Positions 44,424 through 52,173 of a stretch of DNA of 64,000 nt are shown piece after piece. Within the stretch, counting starts at the first letter, position 1. Every line of letters begins with the position of its first letter. Below the pieces are notes generated by a model that saw only the letters and a list, made by a program, of their open reading frames with translations, was not told where the DNA came from and did no database searches. The position numbers and the translations under genes are program-made. The DNA is taken from the NCBI RefSeq assembly GCF_900142095.1, contig NZ_FQZP01000005.1:1-64000 (forward strand). Direction: 5' to 3'. This DNA is from Thermoclostridium caenicola (lineage in GTDB: Bacteria; Bacillota; Clostridia; DSM-8532).

Positions 44424-45416
44424 TTAAATCATACGTGAGAACAGATCACGCAGATCATCCTGATACTGTTCAGAAACATGATTTTGGACTGCTTCCCATA
44501 CCGATTCGCGGTTATAGGGGATGTCGACAAGACCCTTTTCCAGGGAGATAAAAGCATCGGCATCCAGGCAGTCGGTATAGATGCGGCAACAGGATATTTT
44601 GCCATGTTGGAGGTTAAGGTTCACGCTGATCTCGCCCCAGGCATAACGTTCCTTCAATTCCACCGAATAGGCCGGGCTTTCCCCGAATATCCAGGCATGG
44701 GAGGCAAGCTCATCCCGGAGAGCCTTGACCTCGGGTATGGCCAATGCCTTTTCCTCGTTGATATGCTCGGCGGGATTTACGGCATCGCCATCCCCGAAAA
44801 CCTCATGAAATGCACGAGTCATTTCCTCTTTCAGTGAAGGAATGGTGATGTTTGCATTGAGCTCCGACAGATTGACCACCCGGGATTTTACCGAAGCGAT
44901 GCCCTTGGACTGAAGCTTGAGCCTGGAGACGGTCAGGTATTGTTTGATCTTGTCATGATCCTCGGCCACAAGCAGCGTTCCGTGATGACAAGCCCCATTC
45001 CGGTGCATGAAGAAGGCGTTGCCTGAGAATTTCCTGTTGTCGATGCAGATATCGTTCCTGCCGGTATACTCGGCCTTAAGGCCGAACTTTTCCAACGCCC
45101 GCAGGATCACCGACAGGTTGCTTTCCACATTCTGCTCGCTCCGATGGTTGATAAAGGAAAAGTTCAGGTTTCCCTTGTCATGGTAAACCGCTCCCCCTCC
45201 TGAAAAACGCCGGGCAATGCGGACGCCGTCCTTTCTCACAAGGTCCATGTCGCATTCGGCATAAGGGTTCTGGTTTCTGCCAATGACGATGGTATTCTCG
45301 TTCTGCCACAGGTACAGGCAGGCTTTCCCTTTCTCGGCGCATCCTGTGAGATAACGCTCCACCGCAATGTTCAGGTAGGGATCGGTGGAATCTGAAATAT
45401 AGACCTTAGTTACCAA
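44424..45416 (-). CDS. lplA: Lipoate-protein ligase
   Basis: Attaches lipoate (via lipoyl-AMP) to lipoyl domains of 2-oxoacid dehydrogenases or GcvH. About 330 residues. N-terminal catalytic domain with NENTIVIGRNQNPYAEC, the RRFSGGGAVYHDKGNLNFSF core and the DICIDNRKFSGNAF segment holding the conserved Lys, then a C-terminal accessory domain. No ATG fits; a TTG at 45416, overlapping the last codons of lpdA, is the likely start, with GGAAGGAG upstream. Co-transcribed with lpdA. Confidence 0.93.
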   Translation of the reverse strand: MVTKVYISDSTDPYLNIAVERYLTGCAEKGKACLYLWQNENTIVIGRNQNPYAECDMDLVRKDGVRIARRFSGGGAVYHDKGNLNFSFINHRSEQNVESNLSVILRALEKFGLKAEYTGRNDICIDNRKFSGNAFFMHRNGACHHGTLLVAEDHDKIKQYLTVSRLKLQSKGIASVKSRVVNLSELNANITIPSLKEEMTRAFHEVFGDGDAVNPAEHINEEKALAIPEVKALRDELASHAWIFGESPAYSVELKERYAWGEISVNLNLQHGKISCCRIYTDCLDADAFISLEKGLVDIPYNRESVWEAVQNHVSEQYQDDLRDLFSRMI

Positions 45417-46869
45417 AATGGATCGCTTCTCCTTCCATATCCAGTATGGCTTCCGATATGGCTTCCGACAGGGTGGGATGGGCATATATAACTTCTTTGG
45501 CCTGATCGATGGTCGTCCGGCAGGTGATAAGGTTTGCGGCCAGGCTGAGCAGTTCCGTGGCATCGGGGCCAACGATGGTTGCGCCGATAATCTCCCGCGT
45601 TGCCTTGTCGGCGATAACCTTCACAAAGCCCGCCGCATCCTGCATGGCTACAGCCTTGCTGTTGGCGCGAAACGGGAATTTGCCCACCAGGACATCCCGG
45701 TTCATGGCCTTGGCTTCCTTTTCGGTATGGCCAATATGGCCGATTTCCGGGAAGGTAAATATGGCGCTGGGAACAAGTTGCTTTTCCAGCCCGCCTGCCT
45801 TTCCCGAGAGCTTTCCTGCGATATGATCGGCTGCAATGATACCTTGATGGGATGCAGCGTGGGCCAGCATCACCTGATTGGTCACATCCCCCGCCGCATA
45901 AACCGTGGGATTGGAGGTCTGCATCACTTCATTGACCAGGATGCCGTTTTTGTGGTCGTTGAGCGCAACCCCCAGCTTTTCCAGGTCGACCGCTTCCAGG
46001 TTTGCCCTGCGCCCTACCGCGACAGCCACCTTTCGGACGACAAGGGACTCCTGACGCTCTTTCCGCTCCATGAGGATCCGTTTATGGTCGTCGGAGGTTG
46101 TTTCAATGGCCAAAGCACGGGCAGACTCAAGAATTTCTATGCCCATCTTCCGCGCGGTTCTTTTCACCGTTGAGGCCACATCGGCATCCACCAGGTTGAG
46201 GATTTGGGGCATAAACTCCACCACATGCACCTTGCAGCCCAGAGCGGCATAGATGAAGGCAAACTCCATGCCGATAACCCCGCCACCGATAATGGCCAGT
46301 GATTCGGGAACCTCACTTAGTTCCAGTAATTCCTGGCTGCCGAGGATATCCGGCGCATCGGCTCCCGGTATGGGCAAGGAGCTCGCCACCGAGCCCGTGG
46401 CCAGAATCAGATTCTTATAGCGAATCCTTTCCTCGCTACCTTCCACGGCAAGCACACCGTTTTCCTCCACGATGGCCTTGCCCTGGATAACCCCGATCTT
46501 GTTCTTTTTCATCAGGAATTCTATCCCCTGCACTAGGGAGGACACGATCTGCTGTTTTCTTTCCCTGATTTTTTCCAGGGAGTACTGAAAACCCTGGATG
46601 GATATACCATAATCCTCGGCCCGGTTGAGCCGGTTTAAAAAACCCGCGATTGAAACCAAGGTTTTCGTTGGAATGCATCCTGCGTTAAGGCAGGTTCCGC
46701 CCAGCCGGTCTTTCTCAATCAAAACGGTTTTCAGGCCGTTTTGGGCACATCGTATGGCAGCAACATAACCGGCCGGACCGCCGCCAATAATGGCCACATC
46801 ATATACCGTCTCTCCTTCCTGGACGGCTTTGTTTATGACATCGCTTTTTACCACAGTGTCGCTGTTCAT
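45406..46869 (-). CDS. lpdA: Dihydrolipoyl dehydrogenase (E3)
   Basis: Reoxidises dihydrolipoamide with NAD+ using FAD and a redox disulfide. 487 residues with a short N-terminal extension (about 20). FAD-binding GGGPAGYVAA, redox-active GGTCLNAGCIPTK, NAD-binding IGGGVIGMEFA, second FAD site YAAGDV, and the interface His-Glu in HPTLSEA. With lplA next to it, it serves a lipoyl-dependent complex (glycine cleavage or a 2-oxoacid/acetoin dehydrogenase) whose other genes are not here. Confidence 0.95.
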   Translation of the reverse strand: MNSDTVVKSDVINKAVQEGETVYDVAIIGGGPAGYVAAIRCAQNGLKTVLIEKDRLGGTCLNAGCIPTKTLVSIAGFLNRLNRAEDYGISIQGFQYSLEKIRERKQQIVSSLVQGIEFLMKKNKIGVIQGKAIVEENGVLAVEGSEERIRYKNLILATGSVASSLPIPGADAPDILGSQELLELSEVPESLAIIGGGVIGMEFAFIYAALGCKVHVVEFMPQILNLVDADVASTVKRTARKMGIEILESARALAIETTSDDHKRILMERKERQESLVVRKVAVAVGRRANLEAVDLEKLGVALNDHKNGILVNEVMQTSNPTVYAAGDVTNQVMLAHAASHQGIIAADHIAGKLSGKAGGLEKQLVPSAIFTFPEIGHIGHTEKEAKAMNRDVLVGKFPFRANSKAVAMQDAAGFVKVIADKATREIIGATIVGPDATELLSLAANLITCRTTIDQAKEVIYAHPTLSEAISEAILDMEGEAIHFGN

Positions 46870-46916
46870 AACCTTTTCCTTTCCTTCAAGGATTCGCTTT
46901 CAGACTTGCGCACTTC

Positions 46917-47327
46917 TCAAAGGCCTGCCCGCGCTATTTCAATCAGGAGGATTTTGGCCGCAATAATGACCGACAGGATGAAGAAAACCGCTCTCCGGTA
47001 CGGCTGCTTTTTGACGAAAAGACAGGACAGGGCGCCAATAACCATGAGCATACCGCCAAGGCTGCCGAGAATGGACTGGGCGCTGTCCATGGCAAACAGG
47101 CCCGGTGCGCTATCCGGATTGTTCGCAGCCTGCACCGACAGGTGATAGCCGTCCCTTGCGGCAGCAAAGATGCAGGCGATAAACCCCAGAATCGCCAGGG
47201 TTACTACCCTTTTCCCCCAAAAGGCTATCTTCCTGCGATTCCCTATGGTAATACCCATATAGCCGAGAACGCCCAAAAGGAGAAGCGTAGTCAAGGTGCG
47301 CAGTGAATCTCCAAAATAGTTGGCCAA
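46917..47327 (-). CDS. Small membrane protein, unknown
   Basis: About 136 residues with four hydrophobic segments. A TTG at 47327 with GGGGAGGA in front is the most likely start; the longer frame that opens at 47477 runs through the palindromic repeat and is not credible. Segments: LTTLLLLGVLGYMGITIG, VVTLAILGFIACIFAA, AQSILGSLGGMLMVIGALSCLFV and AVFFILSVIIAAKILLIEI. No family recognised. May be co-transcribed with lpdA-lplA, 47 bases downstream. Confidence 0.65.
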   Translation of the reverse strand: MANYFGDSLRTLTTLLLLGVLGYMGITIGNRRKIAFWGKRVVTLAILGFIACIFAAARDGYHLSVQAANNPDSAPGLFAMDSAQSILGSLGGMLMVIGALSCLFVKKQPYRRAVFFILSVIIAAKILLIEIARAGL

Positions 47328-47401
47328 GGCAAATCCTCCCCACCGGCAGTTGTCAGATTCATCATATCCGACAGCCGCCGGACCGTCAAGAGAACATAGG
47401 A

Positions 47402-47613
47402 CAAGCGACGAGATTGCCGCGCTCCGCTCGCAATGACAATTTGAGTTGGGCGCTGCAAGTGTTTTTATGCGCATCAAACGCTACGCCGTTACGCCCACAG
47501 TGGCAAACCCAGGGTGTCATTGCGAGGAGGCGCAGCCGACGAAGCAATCTCAACCGTATCCTGGGCTCATCACAGGACATAAAGAGATTGCCACGCTCCG
47601 CTCGTAATGACAA
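47402..47613. repeat. GTCATTGCGAG palindromic repeats, cluster C
   Basis: Three pieces: CGACGAGATTGCCGCGCTCC...CTCGCAATGACA (47406-47438), GTCATTGCGAGGAGGC...CGACGAAGCAATCTC (47516-47551) and GAGATTGCCACGCTCC...CTCGTAATGACA (47584-47612). The first and third are direct copies that also share the flank CAATTtGAGT...GGCGCTGC, while the second is inverted to them. Confidence 0.88.
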
Positions 47614-47644
47614 TTCGAGTGTGGCGCTGCGAGTAATATATAGA

Positions 47645-47674
47645 ATAAAAAGAAAAGCGGCTATTGAGCCGCTT
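47645..47674 (-). terminator. Terminator after the second sigma-partner gene
   Basis: AAGCGGCT and AGCCGCTT with a 4-nt loop, followed on the minus strand by TTCTTTTTAT. Confidence 0.85.
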
Positions 47675-47698
47675 GAATCATTGCCTGTTCACCGCCGC

Positions 47699-49009
47699 TT
47701 ACGGTCTCTGCCAGAAGATTTGATCATTGATGGTGATGGCCGTTACCTTTCGGGCATCCAGGAGCGCATCGCGAACTAAAAAATCGATGCTGTATTTGAT
47801 TCTGCTGCCACCCGAAGCACTGGATGAAATGTATGCCACCTTCATCCTGGTGCCGTCCTCCAGCAGGCAGTATGCGTCCGAAGATCCAAATAGGGTGTTG
47901 ATATCTATCTCTGCATCTGAATAAGCTGTTATTACAAGCCCTCTCGGGCTGATCCTGATGCTTTCCACAGCAAGGTCTCCTGTTTCGGCTATGGGCTGGA
48001 ACCCTTCCCTGTATGTGGCTTCAGCGAGTTTTGCCGAACGGGTATCCACATCAAAGCTCAGGTTCACCGGCATCGGTTCTTCAACGGTGAGACACCCCAC
48101 CACCGGATACAGGTGTGCCAAATCCTGCTCATGGATGCCATCAAAGTAATAGATCTCATATCCCGTCCCGGAATCTTCGGACAGCCTTACGGTGTCATTG
48201 ACATCTGGTAAGTGATGGGTATCGCTTCCGGGATCATATAACGCCGACAGGAATTCATATCTTTTTTCCGGCATCCTGAATTTGCAAACCACGGCAAGCC
48301 GGTCGTCCACGCGCCCCGCCGCAAAGAAATCCAGATACGTGCCTTCAATCGGTAGACCCGAAACCTGACCATACAATTCATCCAGACCGGACAGATTCTC
48401 ACCTGCAATGATTGCACCATAGTCCTCAGAATAGATGTTGTTGATGGGCCAATCCGCTTCAATTTTTTCCGCCGGCATGCGTTTCATGGAATTGATGTGA
48501 ACCGTGAGGACATCGGGCAGGCTCCGACCCAAATCGGCCTGATGGCAGACAAAGACCTTTCTGCCGTCTTCCGACAGCCTGCTGGACTGGGAACCCGACA
48601 CACTGTCGCCGTAATGGGGTATATCCACTTCAAAAGAGATATTTTGCGGGAGTATTCCCCCGTCTATCCTTTCCAGGGAAAACATGAGGAACACCGAGTT
48701 GCCGCTGAAGGCCGCTTCTTCCAGCGTGACTCTGTAATCGCCGGAATCCCTGGTTTCACCGATTCGGATGACGGCATTGTCCTGCTCCAACAGCTCGGTG
48801 TTGCTGAAAAATAATCCCCAGGGGTTCCGGGTAACGGCAAAGACTCCCAGGCATGTGAGGCAAATGGCCGCAATCAACGGTATGACGGCAGCCTTGCCCA
48901 GGCGCTTCTTTTGGGTTTCCGTTTGCGCATAGAGCATGGCCCGCTTTTTAATCCTTCTCAGGGATATTCCGCGCGGAATCCGTTCAAGTGGGATAATATC
49001 TTTATCCAT
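47699..49009 (-). CDS. Membrane protein paired with second ECF sigma factor (DUF4179-like anti-sigma)
   Basis: 436 residues: cytoplasmic N-terminal part (1-40, IPRGISLRRIKKRAM), one membrane segment (about 42-60), and a long outer part with beta-rich repeats (DYRVTLEEAAFSGNSVFLMFSLER, then SIRISPRGLVITAYS). That layout, with a DUF4179-type outer domain, is usual for clostridial partners of ECF sigma factors. The ATG overlaps the sigma stop by 8 bases. Would hold the sigma factor at the membrane until a signal arrives; inferred. Confidence 0.75.
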   Translation of the reverse strand: MDKDIIPLERIPRGISLRRIKKRAMLYAQTETQKKRLGKAAVIPLIAAICLTCLGVFAVTRNPWGLFFSNTELLEQDNAVIRIGETRDSGDYRVTLEEAAFSGNSVFLMFSLERIDGGILPQNISFEVDIPHYGDSVSGSQSSRLSEDGRKVFVCHQADLGRSLPDVLTVHINSMKRMPAEKIEADWPINNIYSEDYGAIIAGENLSGLDELYGQVSGLPIEGTYLDFFAAGRVDDRLAVVCKFRMPEKRYEFLSALYDPGSDTHHLPDVNDTVRLSEDSGTGYEIYYFDGIHEQDLAHLYPVVGCLTVEEPMPVNLSFDVDTRSAKLAEATYREGFQPIAETGDLAVESIRISPRGLVITAYSDAEIDINTLFGSSDAYCLLEDGTRMKVAYISSSASGGSRIKYSIDFLVRDALLDARKVTAITINDQIFWQRP

Positions 49010-49550
49010 TGCCAGCCTCTCCCTCCTTTAAAATATTTGCCAGTCTCTTTCTGGCCCTGGCCAGCCTGGTGGCCACCGTGTTCCGGTTGAGCCTAAACCT
49101 CTCCGCAAGGGATTTCACCTGTTCCGACAGGATGTATCTTCTGATGAACAGTTCCCTGTCCGGCTCACCGAGTGTGCTGATGGCCGCATGGATGGCCTCC
49201 CGGGTTTCAAACTGCTCCAGTTCACTGCTGCCGCCTTCCGGGATAATCTCCAAATCAAGGGGCAGCCCGTTGTGATACCGCGTATCCCTCAGCTTGTTTA
49301 ATGCCATATTTTTGGCCGTCCTCGCCAGATAGGGCCTCAATGAATCGGATTCCAGGACGATGCTTCCCCTGTTCTGCCAAATCTTTATAAATACGTCCGA
49401 TGCCACTTCCTCAATATCCTCATGGGAAAGTGCGTTTCCCGCAACCCTGCAGATGATGGCGGTCACATACCTGGAATACCTGTCGATGAGCTTGCCGAAG
49501 CTTCTGACATCATTCTGTCCTATCCTGGCAAGAAGCGCTTTGTCATCCAC
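49002..49550 (-). CDS. ECF-type RNA polymerase sigma factor (second)
   Basis: 182 residues. Region 2 SFGKLIDRYSRYVTAIICRVAG...HEDIEEVASDVFIKIWQN and region 4 TLGEPDRELFIRRYILSEQVKSLAERFRLNRNTVATRLARARKRL. GTG start with GGAGGTGA upstream. Distinct from the sigma factor at 24168 (different spacing and region 4), so the window has two separate sigma/partner switches. Confidence 0.92.
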   Translation of the reverse strand: MDDKALLARIGQNDVRSFGKLIDRYSRYVTAIICRVAGNALSHEDIEEVASDVFIKIWQNRGSIVLESDSLRPYLARTAKNMALNKLRDTRYHNGLPLDLEIIPEGGSSELEQFETREAIHAAISTLGEPDRELFIRRYILSEQVKSLAERFRLNRNTVATRLARARKRLANILKEGEAGNG

Positions 49551-49618
49551 CGAATCACCTCCGCATCATCCTGTCATCCATATAGACACGGCAAAAGGCC
49601 CATATATTTCATATAGCA

Positions 49619-49646
49619 AAAAAAAGAACATGCATAAACCTGTTCC
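49619..49646 (-). terminator. Terminator after the ProC-family gene
   Basis: GAACA and TGTTC pair with a 10-nt loop and T8 follows on the minus strand. Short stem, good U-run. Confidence 0.6.
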
Positions 49647-49657
49647 AGAAGCCAACG

Positions 49658-50494
49658 TTATGCCTGTTCCATTCCGAGGTTCGATTCCACCTTCTCCCGC
49701 ACAACCTTACGTTTTTCAAGGGTTTTTCGGAACATTTCATCGAATACACCGGGCAGCCTCTCGTTGAAAACCTTCACACCTTCCTCGGTAATGCCGCCCT
49801 TGGTAGCAACCCTTTCTATCATCTGATCAAAGCCCATGTTCTTTTCAACAAACAGTTTTGCCGTACCTTGAAGCGTCCTGATGATCATTTCTTCCGCATC
49901 CTCCCGGCTCAGCCCGCTTCCCTGCCTCATGGCAGAATCGGTGAGATTTCTGAAAATGGCGGCAATAAACCCGGGCATGCAGCTTGTCAATTCAGCTGCC
50001 AGTTCAAAATCTTCTTCTTTAACCTTTTTGACGGTACTGACACCACCCAGCAATGTTTCAATGTACCTGCTTTCCTCTTCGGATACGGCATTGGAATGGC
50101 AAACCAGGGATATGCCGTCCATCACTTCCGAGGTCAGGCTGGGCGTCAGCTTTGTCACCTTGGCCCCTGAAACCTGCTCGATGAACTTCATGGGCACGCT
50201 TCCCGCGATGGATATGATGTTGGTGTCGGAAGTTATGTAGGGCTTGATTTCAAGCAGGACTTCCTTTACCTGGAGCGGTTTGACACAAATGAAGATATAT
50301 TTTGCCCTGCGGGCTACTTCGCAATTATCCTCCGATACGTGGATATTCTCCCGGAGTTTCCTGATATCTTCCAGTTTGCTTTGGGTCTTTGTAGATACAA
50401 TCATCTCCTCAGGCTTAATCCGCCCGGAGCGGATTAAGGATCCCACCAGCATGCTTCCCATGCTGCCATAGCCAATAAAGCCTACCTTGATCAT
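49658..50494 (-). CDS. Pyrroline-5-carboxylate reductase family protein (ProC/ComER-like)
   Basis: 278 residues. NAD(P)-binding GFIGYGSMGSMLVGSL at the N-terminus, FICVKPLQV and SIAGSVPM in the middle, and a C-terminal helical dimer domain with the ATKGGITEEG motif of ProC. True ProC makes proline from P5C; ComER paralogues lack a proven reaction. The sequence differs enough from typical ProC (for example LTSCMPGF where ProC has a SGSGPAY-type motif) that ComER-type is more likely. ATG set by AAAGGAG upstream. Confidence 0.82.
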   Translation of the reverse strand: MIKVGFIGYGSMGSMLVGSLIRSGRIKPEEMIVSTKTQSKLEDIRKLRENIHVSEDNCEVARRAKYIFICVKPLQVKEVLLEIKPYITSDTNIISIAGSVPMKFIEQVSGAKVTKLTPSLTSEVMDGISLVCHSNAVSEEESRYIETLLGGVSTVKKVKEEDFELAAELTSCMPGFIAAIFRNLTDSAMRQGSGLSREDAEEMIIRTLQGTAKLFVEKNMGFDQMIERVATKGGITEEGVKVFNERLPGVFDEMFRKTLEKRKVVREKVESNLGMEQA

Positions 50495-50558
50495 TCTCGT
50501 CCCTTCTCCTTTAGGTAAACCAAATTCTTGTATGTGTACATATTTAAAATTTCCAGTA

Positions 50559-50587
50559 ATTATAACAGCAACCGGAAAGACTTTCAA
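50559..50587 (-). promoter_or_regulatory. Promoter of the ProC-family gene
   Basis: Reverse strand: TTGAAA (50582-50587), 17-nt spacer, TATAAT (50559-50564). Confidence 0.78.
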
Positions 50588-50720
50588 GTTTTTATTCTAT
50601 GTTGGCTCATCGGTCTTTCTCACCTATTTCGTCCTTCCAGAATACTCTGTTATCAGGTGCGTGTCTGGGACCCAGGTACATGTCTGTAATGTTCACCGGT
50701 CTTGCGGGATGTGACAGGAG

Positions 50721-51209
50721 ATGTCGGGGAAATCTCTCTCTCGCGTCATGATGCTCTGTGTGGGAATCAACGGTTTCATCATGGTTTCCCTCGGCACTGT
50801 CCTGCTGGTTTTACAGTCGCCCACGACCTTCCTGACCATAGGCCTGATTGTGCTAGGAACGGGCCACCTGGCAGTCCTGGGCTGCCCAAACCCGGAGAAA
50901 AAAATCCTGCGCTACATTGTCCTCCTGAACCTGGCCATGGTGTTCCTGATCATTTCCGGTCTCACGGCTTACCTTCAGGCCGAAGGATTTTTCAGGATGG
51001 CAGGCATCGCATGCCTTTTTTGGGGCCTGTTGATCCTTGCAGCCTGCAACATCCTCCTGGCCGCCTGGTTCCTGACGGGCAACCGTGCTGATGCGGGGAG
51101 CCCTGAGAAGGAAGGACAAAAAACTGACGGCAAACTGTTCGACAATTATCTGGATTCCCTTATCCAGGCAAAGCTGCTCAAGCACCGAAGCAAATTCAGG
51201 AGAGATTAA
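50721..51209 (+). CDS. Small membrane protein, unknown
   Basis: 162 residues, four hydrophobic segments (about 10-30, 36-53, 63-84, 92-117) and a charged C-terminal tail with LFDNYLDSLIQAKLLKHRSKFRRD. The ribosome site is too close to the first ATG, so translation may begin a few codons later. No family recognised. Followed by another small membrane protein gene on the same strand. Confidence 0.6.
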   Translation: MSGKSLSRVMMLCVGINGFIMVSLGTVLLVLQSPTTFLTIGLIVLGTGHLAVLGCPNPEKKILRYIVLLNLAMVFLIISGLTAYLQAEGFFRMAGIACLFWGLLILAACNILLAAWFLTGNRADAGSPEKEGQKTDGKLFDNYLDSLIQAKLLKHRSKFRRD

Positions 51210-51282
51210 GAAGGTTGTCTTACACACTCTGCGTGCTTGTCTAATATATTGTTAATGGGATAAGTAATCAGGAGGTGTCGTT

Positions 51283-51624
51283 ATGGATGAAGTAAGAAGA
51301 TCCTGCAAGCGCCCGATCCTCATTGCCTCAGGCATTCTTGGATTCCTGCTGATTGTATTCGGCGTTGTACTGATCGGCCTGGGCATTGTAGGTTTCGATT
51401 TCGTCATCATCGGAACCATCATCGCAGGAGTGCTTTTGCTTCTGCTTTTGGGCGTTAATCCCTTCCTTCGTGACAAAAGGATACTGTGCATCACCCTCGT
51501 GTTGGTTGCACTGTTCCTGATCATCGGTGGTATTATCGCCCTGCCGGGTATCATTGGCTTAACCATGATAGGACTCGGCGTAGTCGCTGCTATTCTGGCA
51601 GTGCTCTGCTTCAATTGCTTCTGA
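51283..51624 (+). CDS. Small hydrophobic membrane protein, unknown
   Basis: 113 residues, four membrane segments, extremely rich in Ile, Leu, Gly and Val (VLIGLGIVGFDFVIIGTIIAG and so on), ending in CFNCF. GGAGG before the ATG. No family recognised. A terminator follows, so 50721-51624 may be one transcript. Confidence 0.72.
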   Translation: MDEVRRSCKRPILIASGILGFLLIVFGVVLIGLGIVGFDFVIIGTIIAGVLLLLLLGVNPFLRDKRILCITLVLVALFLIIGGIIALPGIIGLTMIGLGVVAAILAVLCFNCF

Positions 51625-51644
51625 ATATCGCTGATGACTTAATA

Positions 51645-51682
51645 CTTCAAGGGTGCTCCGGCACCCTTGAAGCCTTTATTTT
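51645..51682 (+). terminator. Terminator after the small membrane protein genes
   Basis: CTTCAAGGGTGC and GCACCCTTGAAG form a perfect stem, followed by CCTTTATTTTT. The next 250 bases before the HMA gene show no feature I can support. Confidence 0.88.
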
Positions 51683-51934
51683 TCTGCCGGAGTTTCCTCT
51701 CCCCCTTTCTGTCCGTTTCAGTCAGCCGATCGGTTCATTATGTCCTGCCCTTTGCATTCCCACAATACCATGCAACCCCTGCGATGCAAGCTTTGATGCG
51801 TTTCGGGGAATCCTTCATGAGTGTCCCCATATGTTGAAGTTTTCGTTTTTTGATCCAGGTCAAAGAAAAAGGATCCGGCTCCTGGTATGCTGGGTTCAGA
51901 AGTTCAAAACCAAACGTGTTCAGGGAGGGATTTT

Positions 51935-52150
51935 ATGACCAACAAAACCTATCAACTGGAAACCATTTCATGTCCCAGCTGCATCGCCAAGATCGAGGGG
52001 ATGCTGAAGAAGACCGAAGGCATCGTTTCCTCGGAGGTCCTGTTCAACACCTCACGGGTAAGGGTTTCCTTTGACGAAGCCAAGATAACATCGGATGAAA
52101 TCAGGAACAGGATTGGGAAACTGGGTTACAGGGTGCTTGGCGAAAAGTGA
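51935..52150 (+). CDS. Heavy-metal-associated (HMA) domain protein
   Basis: 71 residues, a single ferredoxin-like HMA domain with the metal-binding CPSC motif (LETISCPSCIAKIEGML). It resembles CopZ-type chaperones, but the usual GMTCxxC is replaced by ETISCPSC. GGGAGG before the ATG. It is directly followed by a P1B ATPase that lacks its own N-terminal metal-binding domain, so the two look like one protein split into two genes; it probably delivers metal to the pump. Confidence 0.88.
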   Translation: MTNKTYQLETISCPSCIAKIEGMLKKTEGIVSSEVLFNTSRVRVSFDEAKITSDEIRNRIGKLGYRVLGEK

Positions 52151-52173
52151 TCGAATTTAAGGGGGTGCTGCCT

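Noticed and set aside
47327-47477. N-terminal extension of the small membrane protein to 186 residues
   Set aside because: The extension is a translation of the GTCATTGCGAG repeat; the TTG at 47327 has a much better ribosome site.
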